Positions 17,600 to 27,629 of a stretch of 64,000 nucleotides of DNA are shown piece after piece; positions within the stretch are counted from its first letter, which is position 1; each line of letters starts with the position of its first letter. The stretch is from Streptomyces sp. NRRL S-31 (GTDB lineage: Bacteria > Actinomycetota > Actinomycetes > Streptomycetales > Streptomycetaceae). A model generated the notes under the pieces. That model worked only from the letters and a program-made list of their open reading frames with translations, had not been told where the DNA came from and did not search any database. Position numbers and translations under genes: made by a program. The stretch is from NCBI RefSeq assembly GCF_000718775.1, contig NZ_JOCB01000031.1, positions 1 to 64,000 of the forward strand, in the 5' to 3' direction.

Positions 17600-17631
17600 G
17601 GTGCCCGCGGGCTTCGCGGCCCGCGGGCACC
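17600..17631 (+). terminator. Intercistronic hairpin between binding protein and permease genes
   Basis: GGTGCCCGCGGGC at 17600-17612 pairs perfectly with 17619-17631 around TTCGCG. It is in the 72-base gap between the binding-protein stop and the next permease start. In many ABC operons such a hairpin gives partial termination or 3'-end protection so that binding protein is made in excess. That role is inferred. Confidence 0.75.
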
Positions 17632-17644
17632 AGCGCCGGTCCCC

Positions 17645-18652
17645 GTGATCTCGTACATCCTCCGCCGGACGTTCGCGGCAGTGATCCTGCTGCTGGTCGT
17701 CTCCGCGGTCACCTTCGCCATCTTCTTCCTGCTGCCACGGCTCGTCGGCCAGACAGCGGACCAGCTGGCGCAGCAGTACATCGGCAAGAGCCCGTCGCAG
17801 GCGGACATCGCCGCTGTCAAGCACAACCTCGGTCTGGATCAGCCCGTCTACGTCCAGTACTGGCACTTCATCAAGGGGATCGTGGCCGGCGCCGACTACA
17901 ACCTCGGCCCCACCACGGTGCACTGCGACGTTCCCTGCTTCGGCTACTCCTTCAAGGACCACGTCGCGGTCTGGCCGCAGCTCACCTCCCGCCTTCCGAT
18001 CACCCTCTCGCTGGCCGCGGGCGCCGCCGTGCTGTGGCTGGTGTCCGGTGTGGCGATCGGTGTCATCTCGGCGCTGAAGCCGCGCTCGCTCTTCGACCGG
18101 ACGTTCATGGGCGTGGCGCTCGCCGGCGTCTCGCTGCCCATGTTCTTCACCGGCAACCTGGCGATCCTGCTCTTCGTCTTCAACTGGCCGATCTTCGGAC
18201 GGGACTACGTCCCGCTCACCGAGAACCCTTCGCAGTGGGCCAACACCCTGATCCCGGCGTGGTGTTCGCTGGCGTTGCTCTACTCGGCCATCTACGCCCG
18301 GCTCACCCGCTCGGGCATGCTGGAGACGATGAACGAGGACTTCATCCGCACGGCCCGCGCCAAGGGCCTGCGCGAGCGCAACGTCGTCGTCCGGCACGGT
18401 CTGCGGGCCGCGCTCACTCCGATCATCACCGTCTTCGGCATGGACATCGGTCTGCTGCTCGGCGGTGCCGTGATCACCGAGAGCGTCTTCTCGCTGCCCG
18501 GAATCGGCCAGTACGCGGTGCAGGGCATCACCGACAACGACCTGCCCAAGATCCTCGGCGTGACCCTGCTCGCCGCCTTCTTCGTAGTGATCGCAAATCT
18601 TGTGGTGGACGTGCTCTACGCCGCCGCCGACCCGCGGGTGAGGCTCTCGTGA
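17645..18652 (+). CDS. Peptide ABC transporter permease (DppB/OppB type)
   Basis: This 335-residue inner-membrane protein begins [27 protein letters not shown], a first helix typical of B-type permeases. Five more membrane spans follow. [26 protein letters not shown] is the EAA loop and [14 protein letters not shown] is the conserved segment near the C-terminus. A short insert with two cysteines, [11 protein letters not shown], lies in the first outer loop. The GTG start has no clear ribosome site because it lies just after the hairpin. Its stop overlaps the next GTG start by four bases (GTGA). Confidence 0.92.
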   Translation: MISYILRRTFAAVILLLVVSAVTFAIFFLLPRLVGQTADQLAQQYIGKSPSQADIAAVKHNLGLDQPVYVQYWHFIKGIVAGADYNLGPTTVHCDVPCFGYSFKDHVAVWPQLTSRLPITLSLAAGAAVLWLVSGVAIGVISALKPRSLFDRTFMGVALAGVSLPMFFTGNLAILLFVFNWPIFGRDYVPLTENPSQWANTLIPAWCSLALLYSAIYARLTRSGMLETMNEDFIRTARAKGLRERNVVVRHGLRAALTPIITVFGMDIGLLLGGAVITESVFSLPGIGQYAVQGITDNDLPKILGVTLLAAFFVVIANLVVDVLYAAADPRVRLS

Positions 18653-19739
18653 CCGAACTCTCCAAGACCGGTGCCGCGACGGAGGAGCCCGCCTCCACCG
18701 GCAAGGCGCCCGAGGCCTTCCTCGAGGTCCGCGACCTCAAGGTGCACTTCCCGACCGACGACGGCCTGGTCAAGTCCGTCGACGGGCTCAGCTTCTCGCT
18801 GGAGAAGGGCCGGACCCTCGCCGTCGTCGGCGAGTCCGGCTCCGGCAAGTCCGTCACCTCGCAGGCCATCATGGGCCTGCACCGGCTCGGCACCCGCGGC
18901 AAGAACGTGCGGATGTCCGGCGAGATCTGGCTGGCCGGCAAGGAACTGGTCTCCGCCTCCCCGGACGAGGTGCGCAAGCTCCGCGGCCGGGAGATGTCGA
19001 TGATCTTCCAGGACCCGCTGTCCGCCATGCACCCCTATTACAAGGTCGGCGACCAGATCGTCGAGGCCTACCGGGTGCACCACGACGTCAGCAGGAAGGT
19101 GGCCCGCGCCCGGGCCATCGAGATGCTCGACCGGGTCGGCATCCCCGAGCCCGCCAAGCGCGTCGACGGCTACCCGCACGAGTTCTCCGGCGGTATGCGC
19201 CAGCGCGCCATGATCGCCATGGCGCTGGTGAACAACCCCGAGCTGCTCATCGCGGACGAGCCCACCACCGCCCTGGACGTCACCGTCCAGGCGCAGATCC
19301 TGGACCTGATCCGGGACCTCCAGAAGGAGTTCGGTTCCGCGGTCATCATGATCACCCACGACCTCGGCGTGGTCGCCGAGATCGCCGACGACGTGCTCGT
19401 GATGTACGGCGGCCGGTGCGTGGAGCGCGGCCCGGCCGACGAGGTCTTCGAACAGCCGCAGCACCCCTACACCTGGGGCCTGCTCGGTTCGATGCCCCGC
19501 ATCGACCGCGAGACCTCCGAACGGCTCATCCCGGTCAAGGGCTCCCCGCCGAGCCTCATCAACGTCCCCTCGGGCTGCGCCTTCCACCCGCGCTGCCCGT
19601 ACGCGGACATCCCGAAGGGGAACGTCACCCGCACGGTGCGCCCCGAGCTGGAGCAGGTGAGCACCGGGCACTGGTCCGCCTGCCACCTCCCGACCGAGGA
19701 CCGCCAGCGGATCTGGACCGAAGAGATTGCGCCGAAGCT

Positions 19740-19743
<4 letters not shown>
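18649..19743 (+). CDS. Peptide ABC transporter ATPase (DppD/OppD type)
   Basis: The GTG at 18649 overlaps the permease stop (GTGA), a sign of translational coupling. The 364-residue protein has Walker A GESGSGKS (about residues 61-68), a Q-loop in [12 protein letters not shown], signature FSGGMRQR, Walker [13 protein letters not shown] and H-loop ITHDLGV. The C-terminal oligopeptide-ATPase extension carries the cysteine pattern [11 protein letters not shown], and SGCAFHPRC often marks an Fe-S or structural motif in this family. It powers peptide import with its partner ATPase. Confidence 0.94.
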
Positions 19744-21509
<1,766 letters not shown>

Positions 21510-21553
21510 CGCGGGGCAGCGCATGACGACCGAGTGAAGTCGTGTACCTGCCT

Positions 21554-21634
21554 GAACGGGAGAGTGCGGAGTCCTCCGTGTCCGGCCGCCGATCGGCGCG
21601 CTCGGAGGGGACGACTCACGGCACTCTCCCGTTC
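21554..21634 (+). terminator. Long-stem hairpin after the peptide transporter operon
   Basis: GAACGGGAGAGTGC at 21554-21567 pairs perfectly with GCACTCTCCCGTTC at 21621-21634. The 53 bases between them pair partly as well (GAGTC with GACTC, CCG with CGG). It begins 44 bases after the last stop codon and is probably the operon terminator. A small inverted-repeat insertion is the alternative. Confidence 0.6.
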
Positions 21635-21703
21635 GGCGTGTCCGGGGCGCCTCGCCACCTGGCTTTGTAAGGTCCAGGCCCCGCGACAGGTGAGAATGTC
21701 AGG

Positions 21704-22363
21704 GTGCAGCTCCAGCAACTCTTCAGTCCCTCCGTCCAGCACACGCTCGATGTGATCGGCATCTTCGTGTTCGCGATCTCCGGCGCCCTGCTGGCCGTCC
21801 GCAAGAACTTCGACGTCTTCGGCATCGCCGTGCTCGCCGAGGTCACCGCGCTGGGCGGGGGGCTGTTCCGGGACCTGGTCATCGGAGCCGTGCCCCCGTC
21901 CGCCTTCACGGACCTCGGCTACTTCGTCACCCCGCTGCTCGCCACGCTCGTCGTCTTCTTCCTGCACCCGCACGTGGAGCGCATCCAGGCGGCGGTGCTG
22001 GTCTTCGACGCGGCGGGCCTCGGCCTGTTCTGCGTCAGCGGTACGACGAAGGCGTACGGCTACGGCCTCGGGCTGACCGCGTCGGCGTCGCTGGGCCTCG
22101 CCACCGCCGTGGGCGGCGGTGTGCTGCGGGACGTGCTGGCCAACGAGGTGCCGTCGCTGCTGCGCTGGGACCGCGACCTGTACGCGGTGCCGGCCATCGT
22201 CGGCGCCACGATGGTCGTGCTGTTCATCCGCTACGACGTCCTGACCCCGTTCACCAGCGGACTCGCGGTCGTCACGGCCTTCGTGCTGCGCCTGCTCGCG
22301 ATGCGGTTCCACTGGCGAGCGCCTCGTGCGTGGAACCGCCGGTCGACGGTGACGGAGGAGTAG
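21704..22363 (+). CDS. TRIC/UPF0126-family cation channel-like membrane protein
   Basis: This 219-residue integral membrane protein has two homologous halves, each with a glycine-rich motif: ALGGGLFRDLVIGAVPPSAF and TAVGGGVLRDVLANEVPSLL. This is the layout of bacterial trimeric intracellular cation (TRIC) channels. About seven membrane helices are visible, beginning with LDVIGIFVFAISGALLA. Monovalent cation conductance is known for family members. The last 92 bases overlap the 3' end of the convergent esterase gene, a large overlap. Confidence 0.87.
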   Translation: MQLQQLFSPSVQHTLDVIGIFVFAISGALLAVRKNFDVFGIAVLAEVTALGGGLFRDLVIGAVPPSAFTDLGYFVTPLLATLVVFFLHPHVERIQAAVLVFDAAGLGLFCVSGTTKAYGYGLGLTASASLGLATAVGGGVLRDVLANEVPSLLRWDRDLYAVPAIVGATMVVLFIRYDVLTPFTSGLAVVTAFVLRLLAMRFHWRAPRAWNRRSTVTEE

Positions 22364-23519
22364 CCCCGGCGACGGACGTGTCCCGTCCCTTGGCGCGGCT
22401 CTGGCCCATCTGGAGGGTCAGCCAGCGGAAGACGGTGTCGACCTGCGGGCGCCACAGCGCCATGGTGTGACCGCCCGCGCTGCGCGGCAGGAAGACCACG
22501 CGCACGGTGGTGGGCGCCTTGGCGGCGGACTCCAGGGCCATGCCCGCCTGGTAGCCGTCGCCGGACTCGCCGGAGAGGTACAGCGCGACCGGGGGCGCCT
22601 CGGCCGCCTCCCGCAGCAGCAGGTAGGGGTTGTTCGCGGCGCGCAGGGCGGGGGTCTGCGCGGCCAGGGAGTCGCGTTCGCCGATGGGGTCGTTGTAGCC
22701 GGACATGCTCACCGCGGCCCGGTACCGGTCGGGGTGGGCCACGGCCAGCTTGACCGCGCAGTGCGCGCCCGCCGAGTAGCCGGCCACCGCCCAGCCGCGG
22801 GGGGCCGGCTGGGCCCGGAAGTTGTCCATGACCATCTTCGGCACGTCGACGCTGAGCCAGCTGTCGGCGTTGACCTGGCCGGGGACGTTGGCGCAGCCGG
22901 TGTCCACGCCGGCCAGCAGGTTGGTGCGCGGGGCGACCAGGATGAACGGCGCCACCTCGCCGCCGCGCATCAGCGGCAGCAGCTGCTCGTGGGCCCGCAG
23001 CGCCCCGAACCAGGCCGTCGCGGACCCGGGGTAGCCCGGCAGCAGCTCCACCACGGGGAACCTCTTGTGCCGGTAGGCCGGGTCGTCGTACTGCGGCGGC
23101 AGCCAGACGTAGACCTCGGCGTTCACCCCGGAGACCCGGCCCCTGAGCTGGGTGACGCGGACCCCGCCGGCCGCGCGCATACCCGGTCCGCCGGCCGCCG
23201 TGAAGGTCTGCGCGACCCTGGGCAGCCGTCGCACCGCGATGCCGCCGGTGCCGTCCCGGCCGAGGTCGGCGGCCTGCTGGACGTGGTCGCCGGTGCCGAG
23301 CAGGTCGGCCCAGTTGTCGTACAGGTTGTTCTCGTTGTTGACCAGTACGAAGACCAGGGTGACGGCCGTGCCCTGGGCGAAGAGCAGCATCAGGACGCGG
23401 GCCACGGTCCTGAGCGGTCTGGGCCCGCGCATCCGTGACCACAGCAGGAGTGGCAGTATCAGGGCGACGACCGACAGCACGAGGGTCGTGTAGAGGAACG
23501 GGGTCCCGGTGAGGCTCAT
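22272..23519 (-). CDS. Membrane-anchored esterase (alpha/beta hydrolase, esterase D/antigen 85-like)
   Basis: From the ATG at 23519 the product has 415 residues; a GTG at 23570 would add 17, and neither start has a clean ribosome site. N-terminal helices LYTTLVLSVVALILPLLLW and a second span around LMLLFAQGTAVTLVFVLV anchor it, with the catalytic domain outside. EVYVWLPPQYDD and FPVVELLPGYPGSATAWFG lead to the nucleophile elbow GYSAGAHCAVKLA and then the late His in GGHTMALW. The fold resembles the esterase D family that includes mycolyltransferases. The last 30 residues are Ala/Ser/Thr/Gly-rich and overlap the TRIC gene. The substrate is unknown. Confidence 0.82.
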   Translation of the reverse strand: MSLTGTPFLYTTLVLSVVALILPLLLWSRMRGPRPLRTVARVLMLLFAQGTAVTLVFVLVNNENNLYDNWADLLGTGDHVQQAADLGRDGTGGIAVRRLPRVAQTFTAAGGPGMRAAGGVRVTQLRGRVSGVNAEVYVWLPPQYDDPAYRHKRFPVVELLPGYPGSATAWFGALRAHEQLLPLMRGGEVAPFILVAPRTNLLAGVDTGCANVPGQVNADSWLSVDVPKMVMDNFRAQPAPRGWAVAGYSAGAHCAVKLAVAHPDRYRAAVSMSGYNDPIGERDSLAAQTPALRAANNPYLLLREAAEAPPVALYLSGESGDGYQAGMALESAAKAPTTVRVVFLPRSAGGHTMALWRPQVDTVFRWLTLQMGQSRAKGRDTSVAGATPPSPSTGGSTHEALASGTASRAGAARRP

Positions 23520-23673
23520 GTCCCCATAGAGGGAGATCGGGGGCCGGGGGTTGTGGACGTGTCGGGACACTTACCGAGAAATTGCCGGAACCTCACCCGG
23601 AGGGAAGATCGGGTCATCCGGTGGTCAGATAAGAAAGCTACCGCTTAGTAGTTTCCTGCTGTACCGTTCACGC

Positions 23674-24534
23674 ATGCCAGATGCAGCTACCGTCCCCGGA
23701 TCGCGGGCCGCGATCGGCGACAGCGAGTTCGACCGCGACACCGCGGTCACCCGGCGCGAGCCCGGCGTCCACGACATCGACCTCTCGGCCGGCTGGACCA
23801 TCATCAGCGCCGTCAACGGAGGCTATCTGCTGGCCGTCATCGGCCGGGCCCTCGCCGACACCCTGCCGCACCCGGACCCCTTCTCCATCACCGCGCACTA
23901 CCTCACCGCATCCCGGCCCGGACCGGCCGTGATCCGCAGCGAGACGGTCCGCACCGGCCGGACCCTCTCCACCGGCCAGGCATCCCTCTTCCAGTACGAC
24001 GACGAGGGCGACGAGGTGGAGCGCATCCGCGTCCTCGCCTCCTACGGCGACCTCGGCGCGCTCCCCGACGACGTCCGCACGACGGCCACCCCGCCGCCGA
24101 TCCCGCCGTTGGGGCAGTGCTTCGGCCCCGAGGACGGGCCCGCCCCGATCGAGGGCAGCAACGCCATCGCCGACCGGCTGATGATCAAGCTGGACCCCGC
24201 CACCCTCGGCTGGGCGCTCGGCTCGCCCTCCGGCAAGGGCGAGATGCGCGCCTGGTTCGGCCTCGCCGACGGCCGCGACGCCGACCCGCTCTCGCTGCTC
24301 CTCGCCGTGGACGCCCTCCCGCCCACCGCCTTCGAGATGGGCCTCAAGGGCTGGGTGCCGACCGTGGAACTCACCGTCCACGTCCGCCACCGCCCGGCTC
24401 CCGGCCCGCTGCGGGTGGCGATCACCACCCGCAACCTGGCCGGCGGCTTCCTGGAGGAGGACGCAGAGGTGTGGGACAGCACGGACCGGCTGGTCGCCCA
24501 GTCCCGGCAGCTGGCCCGGGTCAGGCTCGGCTGA
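23674..24534 (+). CDS. Thioesterase-family protein (TesB/acyl-CoA thioesterase II-like, double hotdog)
   Basis: From the ATG at 23674 the product has 286 residues. Two hotdog domains are suggested: the first around DLSAGWTIISAVNGGYLLAVIGRAL and ITAHYLTASRPGPAVI, the second around MRAWFGLADGRDADPLSLLLAVDALPPTAFEMG and ELTVHVRHRPAPGPLRV. Members hydrolyse acyl-CoA. No Shine-Dalgarno sequence is visible. TACCGT lies 8-13 bases before the ATG as a possible -10 box, suggesting a leaderless message. It overlaps the convergent TIGR03086 gene by 14 bases. Confidence 0.8.
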   Translation: MPDAATVPGSRAAIGDSEFDRDTAVTRREPGVHDIDLSAGWTIISAVNGGYLLAVIGRALADTLPHPDPFSITAHYLTASRPGPAVIRSETVRTGRTLSTGQASLFQYDDEGDEVERIRVLASYGDLGALPDDVRTTATPPPIPPLGQCFGPEDGPAPIEGSNAIADRLMIKLDPATLGWALGSPSGKGEMRAWFGLADGRDADPLSLLLAVDALPPTAFEMGLKGWVPTVELTVHVRHRPAPGPLRVAITTRNLAGGFLEEDAEVWDSTDRLVAQSRQLARVRLG

Positions 24535-25120
24535 GCGGCACGCGGCCGAGCCAGGCCGCCAGGCGCTCGTGGGCGCCGGCTCCTTCGGGGGCCGGCACCG
24601 GCGCGTCGAACGGGCGGCCCTCGCGCGGTCCCGCGGGCAGGGCCGCCCGCGCGGCCTCGAGCGCGAACTCGGCCGGCTCCGGGTCGAGCGGCAGCGGATG
24701 CCCGACCGCCTCGGACAGGTCCCAGGTGTGCGCCACGATCTCCATGACGTAGCCCGCCAGGGCGGCGCGGCCCGGCACCTCGCCCCAGGGCACCCGCACC
24801 GTCGACGCCATCAGCTCGTCGCTGTCCCACGCCTTCAGCGCCCGCTCCCTGACCTCCTCGTAGGCGGGTGCCCAGCGGTCGTCGGGCACGTCCGGGGCGC
24901 CGGGCGCGGTGGACGGCGCGTCCGGCACCTCGCCCCGCCCGACGGCCTCGCCGAGCAGGGCGATCCGCCGGGTGACGCCGACGACATGGCCCAGCAGCGC
25001 GCGCACGTCGTACTCGGTGCACGGGGTGGGCAGGGAGAGCTGGTCCGGGCGCACGGTCCGGATGAGGGCGGCCGCCTGGGCGGTGGCACGGGCGTACAGG
25101 GGGCGGGGATCGGTGGTCAT
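24521..25120 (-). CDS. TIGR03086-like metal-binding protein (DinB/mycothiol-dependent isomerase-like)
   Basis: The ATG at 25120 follows GAGAGG. The 199-residue product opens with LYARATAQAAALIRTVRPDQLSLPTPCTEYDVRALLGHVVGV. This is the four-helix DinB/MDMPI fold, with the family His in LGHVVG and further His in EIVAHTWDLSEAVGHPL. Family members with known function use mycothiol as a cofactor, which fits an actinomycete. It is divergent from the WYL regulator gene across a perfect dyad (25167-25187), a common pairing, so it is the likely target of that regulator. Confidence 0.85.
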   Translation of the reverse strand: MTTDPRPLYARATAQAAALIRTVRPDQLSLPTPCTEYDVRALLGHVVGVTRRIALLGEAVGRGEVPDAPSTAPGAPDVPDDRWAPAYEEVRERALKAWDSDELMASTVRVPWGEVPGRAALAGYVMEIVAHTWDLSEAVGHPLPLDPEPAEFALEAARAALPAGPREGRPFDAPVPAPEGAGAHERLAAWLGRVPLSRA

Positions 25121-25166
25121 GACCGGCCTCTCTTCGTCGGGTCGCAAGGCGGATGATCAACGGAAA

Positions 25167-25187
25167 ACCTGACAACGACCGTCAGGT
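25167..25187. promoter_or_regulatory. Perfect dyad between TIGR03086 gene and WYL regulator gene
   Basis: ACCTGAC at 25167-25173 and GTCAGGT at 25181-25187 are perfect inverted repeats with a 7-base centre. The site lies 38 bases before the regulator GTG and 47 bases before the divergent ATG. It is the natural candidate operator for the YafY/WYL regulator, inferred from position and symmetry. Confidence 0.65.
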
Positions 25188-25224
25188 ATTGTTCCGGTCC
25201 CCCACGCGGCGGGATGCTGGCGCG

Positions 25225-26203
25225 GTGAAGTCCGACCGGCTGCTGTCGATCCTGCTGCTCCTCCAGACCCGGGGCCGCGTCCCGGCCCCCGAACTCGCCG
25301 AGCGGCTTGAGGTGTCGGTGCGCACCGTCTACCGGGACGTCGAGGCGCTCTCCGCCGCCGGGGTCCCGGTCTACGCCGAGCGCGGCCGGCACGGCGGCAT
25401 CGCGCTCCTGGCCGGCTTCCGCACCGATGTCACGGGGCTGACCGCCGACGAGTCCCGGGCCCTGTTCGTCCTGGCCGCGCAGGGCGCCCACGCCGCGCTC
25501 GGTCTGGACGCCGCCCTCGGCTCGGCGCTGCGCAAGGTGATGGCCGCGCTGCCGGCGCCGCACCGCCCCGCCGCCGAGGTGACCAGCCGCCGGGTCCTGG
25601 TCGACGCCCACCCGCTGGAAGAGCGGCCCGCAGCGGGCCGTGGACCTGGCGGTGCTCCGGGACGCGGTCTTCGCCGACCGGCGCCTGAGGCTGCGGTACC
25701 GGCACAGCGGGGAGCGGGAGCCGCGCACGCACACCGTGGACCCGTACGGCCTCGTCGCCAAGGCCGGGGTCTGGTACCTGGTCGCCGACAGCCGCGGCCG
25801 GCCGCGGCTGTTCCGCGCCGACCGGGTGCGCACGGCCCGTCCGCTGGACGAACCCGTACGGCGCCGGCCCGGGGTGGAACTCGCCGACGTCTGGGAGGTG
25901 TTGCGCCGACGGGTGGAGGAGCGGGCGGACGCCGTACGGGTGACCGTGCGGGTCCGGCGCGAACTGTGCGACATGTTCGAGCGGATGGCCGCCGCCCAGC
26001 TGACGGCGCCGCCCGAGGACGACGGCACGGGCGAGTGGGTCACCGCGCGTCTGGCCTATCCCAGCCTTCGGGCGGTGCGCCAGCTCCTCGCCTTCTCCGA
26101 CCGGGTCGAGCTGCTGGACCCGCCCGAGGCGCGCGCGGAACTGCTGGCGGCGGCCCGCTCCGTCGCGGCCGTGTACCGGGGGACGGACCCGGCCGACGGC
26201 TGA
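25225..26203 (+). pseudogene. WYL-domain (YafY-type) transcriptional regulator, frameshifted
   Basis: The gene starts at the GTG at 25225. The first frame encodes the HTH_11 domain (LLSILLLLQTRGRVPAPELAERLEVSVRTVYRDVEAL) and runs in family-like sequence to RVLVDAHP near 25615. The remaining WYL domain (VDLAVLRDAVFADRRLRLRYRHSG and VDPYGLVAKAGVWYLVADSRG, then to 26203) is in the next frame. Removing one C from GCCCACCC near 25605-25613 restores RVLVDATRWKSGPQRAVDL and one 325-residue protein, the normal family length. Either the gene is broken by a one-base insertion or the sequence has an error. A GTG at 25640 could start the WYL part alone. Confidence 0.8.
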
Positions 26204-26237
26204 GCCCGGGGCGGGGCGGGGGTGCCGTGCGGTCGCG

Positions 26238-26864
26238 TCAGTCCAGCCAGTGGCCGCGGCCCAGGGTGATGAGCCGCAGCTGGCGGGTGGCGAGCCGGGT
26301 CACCCGCTCGCGCTCCCTCTCGGGAGCCTCCAGCGCCTCCAGGAACAGCGAGGCGGTGATCAGCAATTGATCCACGTAGAGGTGCGCGAGCATCAGCAGG
26401 TCGTCGTCGCTCCAGCCCGCGGCCTCGGGGTCCTTGGCCAGTTCGGCCTTCACCTCCTCGGCGAACCTGACCAGCTGGGCCCGTATGGCCTCGCGCACCG
26501 GCTGCACACCGCCGTGTCGCTCCCGGGCGATGAAACGGACATGTGCGGGGTACGCGTCCACATGACGGGCGATCAGTTCGACGGCGCGCGTGATGCGTTC
26601 CCCGCTGTCGCCCGACGTGGACACCGTCGTCCGCACCATCGGGTGCAGGCTGCCCAGCGCCTCGTCGACCAGGGCCACACCGAGGTCGGCGGTCGAGCGG
26701 AAGTGCCGGTAGAAGGCGGTCGGGGCGACACCGACGGCCCGGGTGACCTCGCGCAGGCCCAGGCTGCTCAGGCTCTGCTCCTCCAGCAGGACGAGTGCCG
26801 CGTCGAGGAACGCCTGCCGGGTCTTCTGCTTCTGGGCCTGCCGGACACCGAGGGTGTGACTCAT
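26238..26864 (-). CDS. TetR-family transcriptional regulator
   Basis: This 208-residue repressor has its helix-turn-helix at FLDAALVLLEEQSLSSLGLREVTRAVGVAPTAFYRHFRSTADLG (residues 19-62). The helical ligand domain follows. The recognition helix and the layout of RITRAVELIARHVDAYPAHVRFIARERHGG resemble FabR/DesT-like TetR members that govern fatty acid desaturation, but that is only a resemblance. It faces a two-gene small membrane protein operon across a set of ACAACTGTT repeats (26873-26956), which are probably its operators. Autoregulation is likely because the first repeat is only 8 bases from its ATG. Confidence 0.88.
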   Translation of the reverse strand: MSHTLGVRQAQKQKTRQAFLDAALVLLEEQSLSSLGLREVTRAVGVAPTAFYRHFRSTADLGVALVDEALGSLHPMVRTTVSTSGDSGERITRAVELIARHVDAYPAHVRFIARERHGGVQPVREAIRAQLVRFAEEVKAELAKDPEAAGWSDDDLLMLAHLYVDQLLITASLFLEALEAPERERERVTRLATRQLRLITLGRGHWLD

Positions 26865-26872
26865 GTCATCCA

Positions 26873-26956
26873 GTTAACAACTGTTCTCCGGAATTGGAAA
26901 GCCGCGGGAGGCGTTAGACTCAAAGTCAGTGAACAACTGTTACTACAACTGTTCAC
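26873..26956. promoter_or_regulatory. Repeated dyad operator between TetR gene and small membrane gene
   Basis: GTGAACA at 26929-26935 and TGTTCAC at 26950-26956 frame a 28-base dyad whose inner positions are also symmetric (TGTNNTANNACA). The word ACAACTGTT occurs three times, at about 26877, 26933 and 26945. The first lies within GTTAACAACTGTTC at 26873-26886. TTAGACT at 26914-26920 may be a -10 box for the rightward genes. This looks like a two-site TetR operator region. Confidence 0.65.
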
Positions 26957-27044
26957 CAGAACTTCACACCGGCTGAACGTCCGGCTGGATGTCCGGCCGA
27001 ACGCCCGACCGGACACGAGGCATCTCGGAGGGGGATCCGATCCC

Positions 27045-27209
27045 ATGCTGTTCCTCGTCGCCGCACTCATGCTGCTCGGTGTCGTCCTGGGCACCGTGGC
27101 CCACGCGCCGCTCGCCGTCACCGGCGCCCTGGCCGCCGTCATCGCCGTCTGGCTCGGCGTCTTCGCGCTCCGCGAGCGCCACGGCCGCCGCCGGAATCCG
27201 GCCAATTGA
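27045..27209 (+). CDS. Small membrane protein (54 aa)
   Basis: The ATG at 27045 follows GGAGGGGG. The product has two hydrophobic stretches, MLFLVAALMLLGVVLGTVA and LAVTGALAAVIAVWLGVFAL, and ends in a basic tail RERHGRRRNPAN. The family is not recognised. It is the first gene downstream of the TetR operator region and is 31 bases from the next small membrane gene. Both are probably controlled by the TetR protein and affect the membrane. Confidence 0.7.
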   Translation: MLFLVAALMLLGVVLGTVAHAPLAVTGALAAVIAVWLGVFALRERHGRRRNPAN

Positions 27210-27240
27210 CCGTCGCCCACGACCTCAGGAGCTGAGCACC

Positions 27241-27519
27241 ATGCGTCTCACCGCACCGGCCACCGGCCGCACCGACACCGGTTCGCTTCCGCGCGACGCC
27301 GACGGCATGGCCGTCGCGTCCTTCATCCTCGGCCTCCTCGGCCTGCTCGTGCTCAACGTCTTCCTCGGCCCGATCGCCATCGTCCTGGCCCTGGCCGCCC
27401 TCTGGCGCGGGACCGGCCGTCCGGGCCGCGCCTACCTGGGCCTGGGCCTGGGCGTCGCCGACCTGGTGGTCCTGGTGGCCGCGATGGAGATCACGGGCAC
27501 GGTGTCCTGGAGCCTGTGA
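27241..27519 (+). CDS. DUF4190-like small membrane protein (92 aa)
   Basis: The ATG at 27241 follows CAGGAG. After a short polar N-terminus come two membrane helices, [21 protein letters not shown] and [19 protein letters not shown], with a polar loop [12 protein letters not shown]. The phrase (M)[11 protein letters not shown] is typical of DUF4190. Function is unknown. It is probably in one operon with the preceding 54-residue protein. Confidence 0.75.
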   Translation: MRLTAPATGRTDTGSLPRDADGMAVASFILGLLGLLVLNVFLGPIAIVLALAALWRGTGRPGRAYLGLGLGVADLVVLVAAMEITGTVSWSL

Positions 27520-27629
27520 CCGGCGGCGGGCGGTCCGCCGCCCGGCCACGGCCACGCACCCGCGCGGACCGGCCAGACACGCGGCCGGAGCCGACCGCGG
27601 GGGCCCGGCGCCGTAGAATCGGCGGCACC

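Noticed and set aside
25640..26203. A separate stand-alone WYL protein starting at GTG 25640
   Set aside because: The preceding frame carries the matching HTH and the family sequence continues across the frame change, so one broken gene is the simpler reading.
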